Source: Pseudoalteromonas rubra
GTDB taxonomy: Bacteria > Pseudomonadota > Gammaproteobacteria > Enterobacterales > Alteromonadaceae
Direction: 5' to 3'
NCBI RefSeq assembly: GCF_000967655.1
Contig: NZ_JXYA01000042.1
Span: forward strand, 1-64,000
DNA: 64,000 nt
A program made the position numbers and the translations under genes. The notes below the pieces were generated by a model. It searched no databases, was not told the origin of the DNA, and saw nothing but the letters and a program-made list of their open reading frames with translations. This document shows, in pieces, positions 1 through 8,609 of the stretch. The first letter of the stretch is position 1. The number at the start of each line of letters is the position of its first letter.

Positions 1-74
1 TAAGCTTTCCGTTTGGCTTTCACTTCACTTGGCTCGTTGCTTTTCAGCGTTGTGCCCCGTGTCGGTGGATGCGC

Positions 75-102
75 ATTATAGGGAAATCGAAACTCAGCGC
101 AA
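75..102 (-). promoter_or_regulatory. rRNA operon P1-type promoter (leftward)
   Basis: On the minus strand TTGCGC (102-97), a 16-bp spacer and TATAAT (80-75) are followed by GCGCATCCACCGACACGG. This is close to the start region of E. coli rrn P1 promoters, which from memory read GCGCCACCACTGACACGG. The 16-bp spacer and GC-rich discriminator are typical of stringently controlled rRNA promoters. A- and T-rich tracts lie upstream (105-130), where an UP element would be. Transcription would leave the window at its left edge, so an rRNA operon probably lies just outside. In E. coli, rrnC also neighbours hdfR. Confidence 0.75.
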
Positions 103-220
103 CCCCTTTTTTGAAGAAAAGTGAGAAAAACGGCGCGTTCGGACATTAATTGTACGAAACAGGTGTTTTTTGACATAAAACGTCGCTAAACCGGCCTGAT
201 TTCAGGTCCATAAAACGCAA

Positions 221-252
221 AAAGGCCAGTCAGAGCGTTCCGACTGGCCTTT
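221..252 (-). terminator. Terminator of the porin gene
   Basis: An 11-bp perfect inverted repeat (AAAGGCCAGTC / GACTGGCCTTT) lies 30 bases past the porin stop codon. On the minus strand it is followed by a T-rich stretch (220-211). This is a standard intrinsic terminator. Confidence 0.85.
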
Positions 253-281
253 ATCAATCTGGTTTTAGGTCGTTTATAGAC

Positions 282-1211
282 TTAGAACTTGTATTCGATA
301 CCTGCACCCAGGTAGTCTTCTTCTACACCATTGTCTTCATCAACACTTGAGTAGAAGGCATAAAGCTTTGCAGCTTTGCTCAGCTTGTGGTCGATACCCA
401 CAGAAATACCATCAACCTTATCGCCCTTATCAAAGTCGATAACCTGATATTGTAGTTTCAGGGTATTTGCGCCGAAACCGTATGCCGCGTTTACCATGTA
501 ACCGTCTGCCTCATCAGAGCCATCAACTTTCTCTTGCATCTGGTACATTGCGCCCAGTTTAAAGTCAGCTACTTTACCCTGTACTGAGAAACGTACTGCA
601 TCATAGCCTTTTACTTCGCTGTCAGTCGCAACCGCAGCATAGAAGTTAGTGCTCTTCAATTTTGCATCGCCATAAGTAAGCGCTGCTGAATAACCGTTTT
701 CGCCATCTGTGCTGTCTTCAGCGATAAAAGTACCAAGCACTTTAAACCCGCTGAAGCTGGCTGACTTGTAAGAGATAGAATCACCAAGACGGTTTTCACC
801 TTTAAACAGGTTCTTGATATCCGCTTCCAGGTCATTGAACAAGTCCAGTTTACCTTGTGACTGTTTGAAAGCCGTATCGTTACGGCCAATCACGACCTCA
901 CCAAAACCGCCTTTCAGACCTACATACTGGTTACGTGCCGTAATGTTGTCATCATCGCCTTTTGAGTCGGCATCAGATACGTCAACCTGGAACTCTAATT
1001 TGTAGATAACTTCAAGACCAGAATCTAGCTTCTCTGATCCTTTTAAACCAAAGCGTGATGCGTTGCTTTTCACTTCAGTGAACGAGCCTTCACCTTCGTC
1101 TGAACTCTGTACAGACAAATTCGCTTTACCATATACATCAACATCAGCGTAAGCGCTTGCAGATAAAGCACCGAAAAGAGAAACAAATAATGCTGATTTA
1201 GATAATTTCAT
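282..1211 (-). CDS. Gram-negative outer-membrane porin
   Basis: A 309-residue general porin of the 16-strand trimeric type, forming a diffusion channel in the outer membrane. The start at 1211 has a GAGGAA ribosome site and opens a signal peptide (MKLSKSALFVSLFGALSASAYA) in two runs ending at AYA before DVDVYG. A longer reading from 1295 would bury that signal. The mature part shows the family start VYGKANLSV, the RFGLKG segment, the RNQYVGLKGGFGEVVIGR strand pair and a terminal phenylalanine (GIEYKF). A paralogue lies at 45457-46410. The upstream region holds the inverted repeat CTGACA-N6-TGTCAG (1303-1320), a possible operator of unknown kind. Solute preference cannot be read from the sequence. 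Confidence 0.9.
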   Translation of the reverse strand: MKLSKSALFVSLFGALSASAYADVDVYGKANLSVQSSDEGEGSFTEVKSNASRFGLKGSEKLDSGLEVIYKLEFQVDVSDADSKGDDDNITARNQYVGLKGGFGEVVIGRNDTAFKQSQGKLDLFNDLEADIKNLFKGENRLGDSISYKSASFSGFKVLGTFIAEDSTDGENGYSAALTYGDAKLKSTNFYAAVATDSEVKGYDAVRFSVQGKVADFKLGAMYQMQEKVDGSDEADGYMVNAAYGFGANTLKLQYQVIDFDKGDKVDGISVGIDHKLSKAAKLYAFYSSVDEDNGVEEDYLGAGIEYKF

Positions 1212-1353
1212 GTGTATTTCCTCAAGTATCACAACACGTAATTTTTTAGACAGGCGCAGTCTGCCAGTGATAAGTGACAGAAATATTACACACAAAATAA
1301 AACTGACATTAAATTGTCAGCTGACCATCATAAATAATTCAATAATCTGTAAC

Positions 1354-2202
1354 CTAATCAGGTAAAGACGCCAACAGGCTGGCAATCGTTTCTATCTGCT
1401 CCAGTTGATCATTGTCCTTGTGATAAGCAACATAAATCTCCCGCGCATTCTGCTCTACCGATTCAATATGGAATAGCTGTTTCTTCTCTATTGATTCAAC
1501 CGCCAGCGCACGGGGGATAAATGCTGAGCCTCCACACTGCATGATAAGGTCCAGCGCAATACGACCGGTACTGGTTCTGAAATAAGGCGGTGTGCTGCCG
1601 GTAAACTGTTTTGCATGCCACAATGAAAAGGCCGTTCCCCAGTCTACGTAAACATATTGCTTGTCAAAAAAATCTTCGCTTGTCGTTTGCGCCATTGTAC
1701 TGACCGGGATGATGGCCAGGTGCTTAATTTGTTTCACCACCAGCTCATCTACCTTGGGCGGATCAAACAATACGGCAATATCGAGCGTGCGCTCCAGCAA
1801 CAGGCGCGTACTTTCTTGCTGGGCTTTGACCTCGGCCACCAGCGATACCCCAGGCATGGCGGCCACGATATGGTTAATCCCAAACTGTAAAAACGCGTCC
1901 CAAATGTTCGGGGTACCCGCCAGGGACAGCTGTTTATGCATGTTATTAGCCAGTGCCACATCGACTTTGGCTCGCTGCATCCCGGTTAAGATCATATTGG
2001 CATGGGGTAACAAACGCTCGCCCGGTGCAGTCAGCTGAATATTATTGCGCTGACGGATAAACAAATTCACGCCAAGGCTTTGTTCTAATTGGCGGATCCG
2101 GAAGCTCACAGCGGATTGAGTAATGTATAAATTCTCGGCTGCACGACCAAAGTGACGGGTCTTTACTACTTCGACAAATGTTTTTAATAGATCTAGGTCC
2201 AC
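1354..2202 (-). CDS. hdfR: LysR-family regulator HdfR
   Basis: A 282-residue LysR-type regulator. An N-terminal winged helix-turn-helix (about residues 1-60, with [20 protein letters not shown]) is followed by a co-inducer domain. The first 50 residues closely match E. coli HdfR ([20 protein letters not shown], from memory), a repressor of the flagellar master operon in enteric bacteria. The start is GTG at 2202 behind AGGGGG; no ATG fits the family start. It is divergent from maoP across 86 bp, the same arrangement as in E. coli, and probably regulates its own promoter there. Whether it controls flagella here is unknown. Confidence 0.88.
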   Translation of the reverse strand: [282 protein letters not shown]

Positions 2203-2288
2203 ATAGCCCCCTTACGATAAAAAAAACTCGTTTAATTATTTCCGCACTATGGTCCATACTCCTGCCAAACAATGCTGAGGATTTCACC

Positions 2289-2666
2289 ATGAGTCAAAAT
2301 ATAGCGACCCTGAAAGAAGCTTTTGCTACAACAAAACATTTCTATGATGATATTAACTTTCCCCGGGGGTTTTCACGAAGCGGACACTTTACCCTGCAAG
2401 AGTCTGATATTCTGGAAAACCATGGTGCGTTACTTAAGAGCTTATACACTAAAGCCTGTGATCCGCAAAATGAATTTCAGCAACACTTTGTGGAGGTAAT
2501 GGGGGGATTAGGAAGCCCGGAAAATGCCATGGAAAAGACCTGGGCCAAATACCTTAAACTGACAACCTGCAAAACCAAGTTTCATACTTTGTTTGGCCGC
2601 TCTAAGGTCAATGCAAATAAAGAAGAAGTCGAAGCGGTGGCCACAGAGGCAGACGACGATCTGTAA
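2289..2666 (+). CDS. maoP: MaoP (YifE, DUF413) macrodomain protein
   Basis: A 125-residue protein of the DUF413/MaoP family, with the family signature FPRGFSRSGHFTLQESD and a later FHTLFGR. In E. coli MaoP acts with the maoS DNA site to set long-range contacts around the Ori macrodomain; it occurs in species that carry Dam, SeqA and MatP-type systems. The start at 2289 has TGAGG eight bases upstream and aligns with the family; the reading frame is open further upstream without support. It is divergent from hdfR, matching E. coli gene order. The acidic tail (EAVATEADDDL) is variable in the family. Confidence 0.88.
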   Translation: MSQNIATLKEAFATTKHFYDDINFPRGFSRSGHFTLQESDILENHGALLKSLYTKACDPQNEFQQHFVEVMGGLGSPENAMEKTWAKYLKLTTCKTKFHTLFGRSKVNANKEEVEAVATEADDDL

Positions 2667-2676
2667 AACATCACAA

Positions 2677-2701
2677 GGAGCACAGGCAGTGCCTGTGCTC
2701 C
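2677..2701. terminator. Bidirectional terminator between maoP and rarD
   Basis: A nearly perfect 25-base palindrome (GGAGCACAGGCA / TGCCTGTGCTCC) lies between the ends of the convergent maoP and rarD genes. Short T or A runs occur on both sides, so it can serve both directions. Confidence 0.7.
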
Positions 2702-2709
2702 CTCCTTTA

Positions 2710-3615
2710 TCATGCCGTAGCAAGGCGGCGTTGCGCCTTACCCGTCCGGTAAGAGTCAAAGCTAAATAGCGCTAACGCTGACCAGATAAACGCGAACGTT
2801 AACACCCGCTCTGCACTAAACTCTTCGCCATAAAACACCACAGCCAGCATAAACATCAGACTGGGGCCAATGTACTGAAAGAATCCCAAAGTAGAATAAG
2901 GGATGCGTTTTGCAGCCGCGGTAAAGCATAATAATGGCAAGGTCGTCACCACACCGGCGCTGATCAACAGCAGGTTGGTGAGCCAGTCATTCAGCATCAT
3001 ATTGCTGGTGTCGCTGGGTGTTAGCCACCACCAGTAACCTAATGCAATGGGCAGCAGAATAACGGCTTCAATCAGCAAACCGGGTAAGGACTCCACCGCC
3101 ATGGTCTTGCGCAGCAATCCATAAATTGCGAATGACCCGGCTAAAGAAAAGGCGATCACTGGAAACGAACCAAAGCTCACTAGTTGCAGCACCACCCCGA
3201 CAAGGGCCAGCGCAACCGCAAACTGCTGGCGAGGCCGCAAGCGCTCGTGTAGAAACAGCATGCCTAACAGCACATTGAGTAAGGGATTGATATAGTAGCC
3301 CAGGCTGGCATCCAGCATATGGCCATTATTCACAGACCAGATAAACAAACCCCAGTTAAATCCCAGCAATAAAGCCGTAACCGTCAGCATCAGCATCAAT
3401 TTAGGCTGGCGCAGTACCGCAATGACTTTATGCCAGTTCAGCTTAACCGCGATGATCAAGGCAATAAAGAGCACTGACCAGACAACCCGATGGATAAGAA
3501 TTTCAAGCGCATCGACCTGATCCAGTGATTTAAAATAGATGGGGGCCAGTCCCCACATCAAAAACGCTAAAACGGCAAAGGTATACCCCTGCTTCGTTTC
3601 ACTACTCGTTCCCAT
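2710..3615 (-). CDS. rarD: RarD, EamA-family transporter
   Basis: A 301-residue inner-membrane protein of the RarD branch of the drug/metabolite transporter superfamily, with about ten membrane segments in two EamA repeats. The start KQGYTFAVLAFLMWGLAPIY is the usual RarD opening, as is the GSSFxx-free hydrophobic pattern after it. RarD is named for chloramphenicol sensitivity in E. coli; its natural substrate is not established. The start at 3615 has GGGAGA seven bases upstream. It stands alone between the maoP terminator and the divergent recQ. Confidence 0.88.
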   Translation of the reverse strand: MGTSSETKQGYTFAVLAFLMWGLAPIYFKSLDQVDALEILIHRVVWSVLFIALIIAVKLNWHKVIAVLRQPKLMLMLTVTALLLGFNWGLFIWSVNNGHMLDASLGYYINPLLNVLLGMLFLHERLRPRQQFAVALALVGVVLQLVSFGSFPVIAFSLAGSFAIYGLLRKTMAVESLPGLLIEAVILLPIALGYWWWLTPSDTSNMMLNDWLTNLLLISAGVVTTLPLLCFTAAAKRIPYSTLGFFQYIGPSLMFMLAVVFYGEEFSAERVLTFAFIWSALALFSFDSYRTGKAQRRLATA

Positions 3616-3756
3616 TCATTTCTCCCAAGCACAACATAAATTGGCCTTCTGATTGTTCCCACAGATGCCAAGCGCGCAGTATACCGCAAACTGTACCCGC
3701 CAGTATGATTTTCCTGTGATCAAAAACAAAAGACATCTGACGTAAAACCCACTAAA

Positions 3757-5580
3757 ATGCGCTCGATGGAAAATCTTGCAACTCACTCAATCGACACACC
3801 GCACGGCGTACTGAAAGAAGTTTTTGGCTACAGTGACTTCCGTGACGGGCAACTCGACGTCATTCAGGCGTGCCTGGACGGGCGCGACAGCTTAGTGTTG
3901 CTGCCGACAGGCGGTGGCAAATCTTTGTGTTATCAGGTACCCGCTTTACTCTTACCCGGCACCTGTATTGTGGTGTCTCCGCTTATCTCTTTGATGCAGG
4001 ATCAGGTTGCCCAACTCAAGGCGTTAGGGGTCAGCGCGGAGTTCATCAATAACAGCATTGACCGGGCACAGCAGCAAGCCATTTATCAGCGTCTGCATCA
4101 GGGCGAGATCAAGCTATTGTATGTCGCACCAGAGAAAGTCTTGCAGAGTGAGTTTATAGAACGCCTGAGCCATCTGAAGCTGGGTTTATTTGCCATCGAC
4201 GAAGCCCACTGCGTATCGCACTGGGGACACGACTTCCGGCCCCACTACTGCCGTCTGCATGAGTTAAAACAGCGCTTTGCTACAGTACCAATGATGGCGC
4301 TGACGGCGACAGCCGATTTAGCCACCCGCAGTGACATTGTCACCCAGCTCGGCTTGCACACCCCGTTTATCCATACCGGGAGTTTTGACAGACCGAATAT
4401 TCGTTACACCATCGAAGAAAAGTTCAAACCCCTGTCACAATTGATGCGCTACCTGCGTACGCAAAAAGGGCAAAGTGGCATTGTCTATTGCTCCAGCCGT
4501 AAACGCGTTGACGATATATCAGAAAAGCTGGTTGAGGCCGGCTTTAACGCTGCGGCATATCATGCCGGCATGACCAACGAGCAACGCCAGTTCGTGCAAA
4601 ATGCCTTTGCCCGCGATGACATTCAAATTGTTGTGGCGACCGTGGCGTTTGGTATGGGGATTAATAAATCGAACGTGCGTTATGTACTGCATTACGATAT
4701 TCCCAAAAGTATTGAAGCGTATTACCAGGAAACCGGGCGCGCCGGACGTGACGGCCTGGCAGCGGAAGCCATCATGTATTTCGACCCCGCCGACATTGGC
4801 CGGGTAAAACGCTTTTTTGAAGACATTGAGGACGAACACCGCCGCAGAGTTGAAGAGCAGCGCTTTAACTCAATGGCCAGCTTTGCCTCGGCACAAACCT
4901 GTCGCCGCCAGATCCTGCTCAACTATTTCAGCGAATATCAGCGCGAACCGTGCGGTAACTGCGACATTTGCCTGAACCCACCAAAGCGCTTTGACGGCAC
5001 TTTGGTCGCTCAGCAAGCATTATCCTGTATCTATCGGGCAGAGCAGCGCTTTGGATTGGGCTACATTGTCGATGTCCTGCGCGGTGCCAACACCGCCCGG
5101 ATCCGGGACAATCAACATCACACACTGAGCACCTATGGCATAGGCAAAGAACACAGTAACGAATACTGGTTGAGTATCTTGCGACAACTGATCCATCACG
5201 GACTGGTCGCACAGGATATCACCCAGGGCGCGGCACTGCGCCTGACTGAAGGAGCCCGCTCGGTACTGCGTGGTGAATATGCGCTGCAACTGGCACAACC
5301 GCGACTGGAAGCCAAGCACGTTTATCAGGATAAACTGGCACAGTTCAATTACGATAAAAAGCTGTTTGCCAAGCTGCGTAGCCTGCGCAAAGAACTGGCT
5401 GATCAGGACGATGTACCGCCCTATGTGGTATTCAGTGATAAAACCCTGGCAGAAATGGCGCAGCTGCTCCCGACCAACGACAGCGAGTTCCTGAAAGTCT
5501 CTGGGGTTGGCTTTACCAAGCTCAGTAAATATGGTGCGCCCTTTATGCAGCTGATCCGCAATTACCTCGACACCGATTAA
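3757..5580 (+). CDS. recQ: ATP-dependent DNA helicase RecQ
   Basis: A 607-residue superfamily 2 helicase that unwinds DNA 3' to 5' in recombination repair. Visible parts: Walker A PTGGGKS (about 50-56), the DEAH box at 148-151 followed by CVSHWGHDFR (the RecQ aromatic loop), helicase motif VI (ETGRAGRDG), a zinc-binding cysteine set CRRQ...CGNCDIC, and a C-terminal HRDC domain (about 530-600). The length matches E. coli RecQ. Start choice is uncertain between the ATG at 3757 and the one at 3766; neither has a strong ribosome site. A small gene follows after 24 bases. Confidence 0.95.
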   Translation: MRSMENLATHSIDTPHGVLKEVFGYSDFRDGQLDVIQACLDGRDSLVLLPTGGGKSLCYQVPALLLPGTCIVVSPLISLMQDQVAQLKALGVSAEFINNSIDRAQQQAIYQRLHQGEIKLLYVAPEKVLQSEFIERLSHLKLGLFAIDEAHCVSHWGHDFRPHYCRLHELKQRFATVPMMALTATADLATRSDIVTQLGLHTPFIHTGSFDRPNIRYTIEEKFKPLSQLMRYLRTQKGQSGIVYCSSRKRVDDISEKLVEAGFNAAAYHAGMTNEQRQFVQNAFARDDIQIVVATVAFGMGINKSNVRYVLHYDIPKSIEAYYQETGRAGRDGLAAEAIMYFDPADIGRVKRFFEDIEDEHRRRVEEQRFNSMASFASAQTCRRQILLNYFSEYQREPCGNCDICLNPPKRFDGTLVAQQALSCIYRAEQRFGLGYIVDVLRGANTARIRDNQHHTLSTYGIGKEHSNEYWLSILRQLIHHGLVAQDITQGAALRLTEGARSVLRGEYALQLAQPRLEAKHVYQDKLAQFNYDKKLFAKLRSLRKELADQDDVPPYVVFSDKTLAEMAQLLPTNDSEFLKVSGVGFTKLSKYGAPFMQLIRNYLDTD

Positions 5581-5604
5581 CCCGATATACCAAGTGGAGT
5601 CACA

Positions 5605-5907
5605 GTGACAACGCACATTGATCACCTGGCAGATCCGGACACTATCCTGATCACGCCCTCAGCACTGCCTGACGCGGATGAATTTGAACTGTGGGGGCAA
5701 ATTTTCTTGCACCTGGATGGCCTCTCTTTACTGGAGTTTCACCAGGGCGCCGACCGCCATCAGTGGCGATTTACCTGTGCAGGTCACCCCTATAATCTCA
5801 ATTTTGAACACTACAGCGAGAGTATCTGGATCGCGCCGGAAGGCCTTGGTGCAACTGAACATTTGCCGAACCTGGTAACATTATTACGGTTAAATTTACA
5901 ACAATAA
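5605..5907 (+). CDS. Small conserved protein, possibly DUF3630
   Basis: A 100-residue acidic soluble protein without signal peptide or membrane segment. It starts with GTG at 5605 behind GTGGAG and lies 24 bases after recQ, so the two are probably co-transcribed. I believe small DUF3630 proteins occur beside recQ in Vibrio and Shewanella, and the length and tryptophan pattern (FELWGQIF, HQWRFTC, ESIWIAPEG) fit, but this is from memory. No function is known. Confidence 0.65.
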   Translation: MTTHIDHLADPDTILITPSALPDADEFELWGQIFLHLDGLSLLEFHQGADRHQWRFTCAGHPYNLNFEHYSESIWIAPEGLGATEHLPNLVTLLRLNLQQ

Positions 5908-5981
5908 TATAGACTTAGTTGAGCAGCTGTGGCTAACATAGGCCATAATAAAAAGTACGTTAACTAACGACAGGCTGTTCT

Positions 5982-7751
5982 ATGGGTTGGGTTGTTCGCG
6001 CTTCAATACTGACAATATTCACATCACTCGCTGCCACCTCTGGGTTCGCTGTCGCAAGCACGCCAGTGAGTGCGTCTGAGCAGTGCGGCAACAACCGCGC
6101 CAATGCACCAGAAGACAACAACCTTCATCGTCAGCTCGACAGCGAAGATACCCTGCCGGAATTACAAAATGCATCCGTGGTCAGTATTGAGCTTAAACAA
6201 CTCAATGTCTTTGATACCTCTTTACCGGAGGAAGACAATGCGGTGTTTCGCTTTGCTAACCGCGCCCATATCACGACCAAACCCGAAGTGATCCGTAATT
6301 TGCTGCTGTTTACCCAAGGCGGCGAATATGACCCAAAACTGCTGCGAGAGTCTGAGCGACTGCTGCGCCAGCAACCCTATATCTATGATGCCAGGATATT
6401 TGCCGAGCAAACCTGTGATGGAGAAGTCGCTGTCACCGTTGTAACCCGCGATCTCTGGACTTTGCTTCCGGATATTAGCTTTAGCCGTAGTGGAGGTGAT
6501 AACTCAAGCCGCCTTGGTTTTCGCGAGTCTAACCTGCTGGGCTATGGGAAACGCCTGTCGCTTACCCATATTTCTGACCCAGACCGCAGTGGTTACCTGT
6601 TTGTCTATGACGACCCGCAAATACTATCAAGCCGTTATCAGGGGCGTCTGGAATACGCCGATAACGATGACGGAAAAGTCCACTACGTTGGCGTTGAATA
6701 CCCGTTTTTTTCGATAGCGACGCCCTACAGCTATGGCGTCAGTAATTTAAGTAATCGCCGGGTTGAGTCGTTTTACAATTTGGGAGAGGAAATCTCGGAA
6801 TACGAGCAACTGAGTGAAGTCTCCAACCTCTACATTGGCCGCTCTTTTGCACTCAATAACGACTGGACACGCCGACTGCTGCTGGGCTATCGAGATGAAA
6901 AGCAAGAGTTTGCCCGACTGCGAGACACCACCTTGCCCATCGCTGAAGATCGTACACTGCGCTACCCCTATATTCAGGCACAGTGGTTTGAAGATGCCTA
7001 CATTAAAGTACGTAATTTTGATTCCATCTATCGCACCGAAGATTTGAACCTGGGCTGGAATATTAACGCCCTGCTGGGCTACTCCGACAAAGAGCTCAGT
7101 GATGACGACAGCCGCTGGGTTATGTCATTTAATGCCAATAAGGCACATTTCACCTCTCAAAACAGTTTGCTGCGCTTTGCCTTCAATCTGCACGGATACT
7201 GGAACAAGCGCCAGAGCGAAGCGGAAAACCTGTTGCTCAGCTCGCGGGTACAGTATTACCTCAATACCAGCTTGCGTCAGTCCTGGTATGCCCAGCTTGA
7301 GGTGCAATACGGCAAACATCTGAGTGCCGACCAACAGATCACCCTGGGCGGTGAAACCGGCCTAAGAGGCTATCCGAGCAATTACCTGCAGGGCAACCGG
7401 CGGATTTTACTTAATCTGGAGAAACGCTATTACTGGGAGTACGATTTATTGCAGCTGTTTAAAGTCGGTGGTGCCGCCTACTTTGATATTGGCCGGGTTG
7501 ATGGTCGTCCCTTAGCGCCTCCGTTAGCTGGTGCACTCGACGATCCTCATTCACTCACTCCGGAGCAGCAATATGCGCTAACCAACCAGATCCAGGGCCA
7601 GTTTTTAAAAAACATCGGTCTGGGATTACGGCTTGCACCGAGCAGGGCAAACTCCGGTTTGGTGTTGCACCTGGATGTTGCTACACCACTTGATGGCCCC
7701 GACAACATCGACTCAGTGCAATGGTTATTCACGGTTAAAAACCGCTTTTAA
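5982..7751 (+). CDS. Omp85/BamA-TamA family outer-membrane protein
   Basis: A 589-residue outer-membrane barrel protein. A signal peptide (about 1-25, ending at AVAS) precedes one POTRA-like region (about 80-160), then a C-terminal beta barrel that closes with the terminal phenylalanine of VKNRF. The GGETGLRGYPSNYLQG segment (about 450-465) corresponds to the conserved RGF/RGY motif of the barrel lumen in the Omp85 superfamily. BamA itself has five POTRA domains and TamA three, so this is neither; it belongs to the shorter surface-antigen/D15 group. Substrate unknown. A mini-MscS gene and a lipoprotein gene follow on the same strand. Confidence 0.8.
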   Translation: MGWVVRASILTIFTSLAATSGFAVASTPVSASEQCGNNRANAPEDNNLHRQLDSEDTLPELQNASVVSIELKQLNVFDTSLPEEDNAVFRFANRAHITTKPEVIRNLLLFTQGGEYDPKLLRESERLLRQQPYIYDARIFAEQTCDGEVAVTVVTRDLWTLLPDISFSRSGGDNSSRLGFRESNLLGYGKRLSLTHISDPDRSGYLFVYDDPQILSSRYQGRLEYADNDDGKVHYVGVEYPFFSIATPYSYGVSNLSNRRVESFYNLGEEISEYEQLSEVSNLYIGRSFALNNDWTRRLLLGYRDEKQEFARLRDTTLPIAEDRTLRYPYIQAQWFEDAYIKVRNFDSIYRTEDLNLGWNINALLGYSDKELSDDDSRWVMSFNANKAHFTSQNSLLRFAFNLHGYWNKRQSEAENLLLSSRVQYYLNTSLRQSWYAQLEVQYGKHLSADQQITLGGETGLRGYPSNYLQGNRRILLNLEKRYYWEYDLLQLFKVGGAAYFDIGRVDGRPLAPPLAGALDDPHSLTPEQQYALTNQIQGQFLKNIGLGLRLAPSRANSGLVLHLDVATPLDGPDNIDSVQWLFTVKNRF

Positions 7752-7808
7752 CCCATCAAATTTCCCTGATATCATGCCGTTTTAATTGCATCCCAACGGA
7801 TAGGCCAC

Positions 7809-8375
7809 ATGCCCGAAACGCTTACGACCTTTTTACTCGCTGAGTACAAACTGATCGTCACCCTGCTTTTTATTTTCCTGTTTCCTTTGCTACTTAAACT
7901 GGCAATTAAAGTGCTGCATAAGATCACCCGGGGGAAAATCGATCTGCACCGTCAGCAACGCGCCGAGCTGTTGTTAAAAGGTCTGGTTGGCGCGGTGTTA
8001 CTGTGCCTGCTGTTGGTGTTCTGGGGCATTGAATTGCGCGGCTTACTGGTACTTGGGTCTTCGCTGTTTGCCATGCTGGGCGTAGCCATGTTTGCCGCCT
8101 GGTCTTTACTCAGTAACCTGACTGCCTTTTTGATCATGTTTGTACAAAATGACTATCGTCTTGGCAACTGGGTGAGGATCATAGACGGCGCTAACTTCAT
8201 TGAAGGCTGCATTGTAGAAATGGGGTTGATGAATGTGGTGTTACGGCATGTCGACGGACACAAAGTGGTTTATCCCAACAACCTGTTCGTCACCCGCCCA
8301 GTATGGGTGCTCACCGAAGCCCCGGCCAAGCCAAAGCAAATTGCTGAGCGACGAGTGCTTGGCCCTAAAAAATAA
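7809..8375 (+). CDS. Short MscS-family mechanosensitive channel
   Basis: A 188-residue inner-membrane protein. Three hydrophobic segments (about 12-32, 55-77, 80-112) are followed by a small beta domain (FIEGCIVEMGLMNVVLRH...VVYPNNLF). The third segment, rich in Gly and Ala with LLSNLTAF at its end, resembles the pore helix TM3 of MscS, and YPNN is typical of the MscS beta domain. It ends about 80-100 residues before the usual end: the C-terminal alpha/beta cage domain is missing. There is no sign of frameshift; the ORF simply stops. Its job could be osmotic pressure release, but a bare beta-domain channel may behave differently. Confidence 0.75.
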   Translation: MPETLTTFLLAEYKLIVTLLFIFLFPLLLKLAIKVLHKITRGKIDLHRQQRAELLLKGLVGAVLLCLLLVFWGIELRGLLVLGSSLFAMLGVAMFAAWSLLSNLTAFLIMFVQNDYRLGNWVRIIDGANFIEGCIVEMGLMNVVLRHVDGHKVVYPNNLFVTRPVWVLTEAPAKPKQIAERRVLGPKK

Positions 8376-8609
8376 ACATCCGCGCCGGTTGTCATATTAG
8401 GGTGATATGACGCATGATATACAGAAGCTGTCCGCTCTAACGGGTAGCATTGATGAGGGATTAAATCTGCCGCCAGCCGGGTTAACAGTGTTGTCTTCAG
8501 AACGAAGCACAGACACACTTTTGCCCGGACATCATGAGATTTTCTCTTCTCAAAGCCCTGCATTTATTATGCGGTTGGTATCACTTTCAAACTGAACAAG
8601 GAAGGCGTC

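Noticed and set aside
1212..1353. Pho box upstream of the first porin
   Set aside because: CTGTCAC and GTGTAAT occur 11 bases apart on the minus strand, but further units do not match and the CTGACA-N6-TGTCAG repeat is not PhoB-like; too weak to list.
8407..8595. 62-codon ORF between the mini-MscS and lipoprotein genes
   Set aside because: No proper ribosome site, low-complexity mixed composition and no family resemblance; treated as chance in a 234-bp gap.
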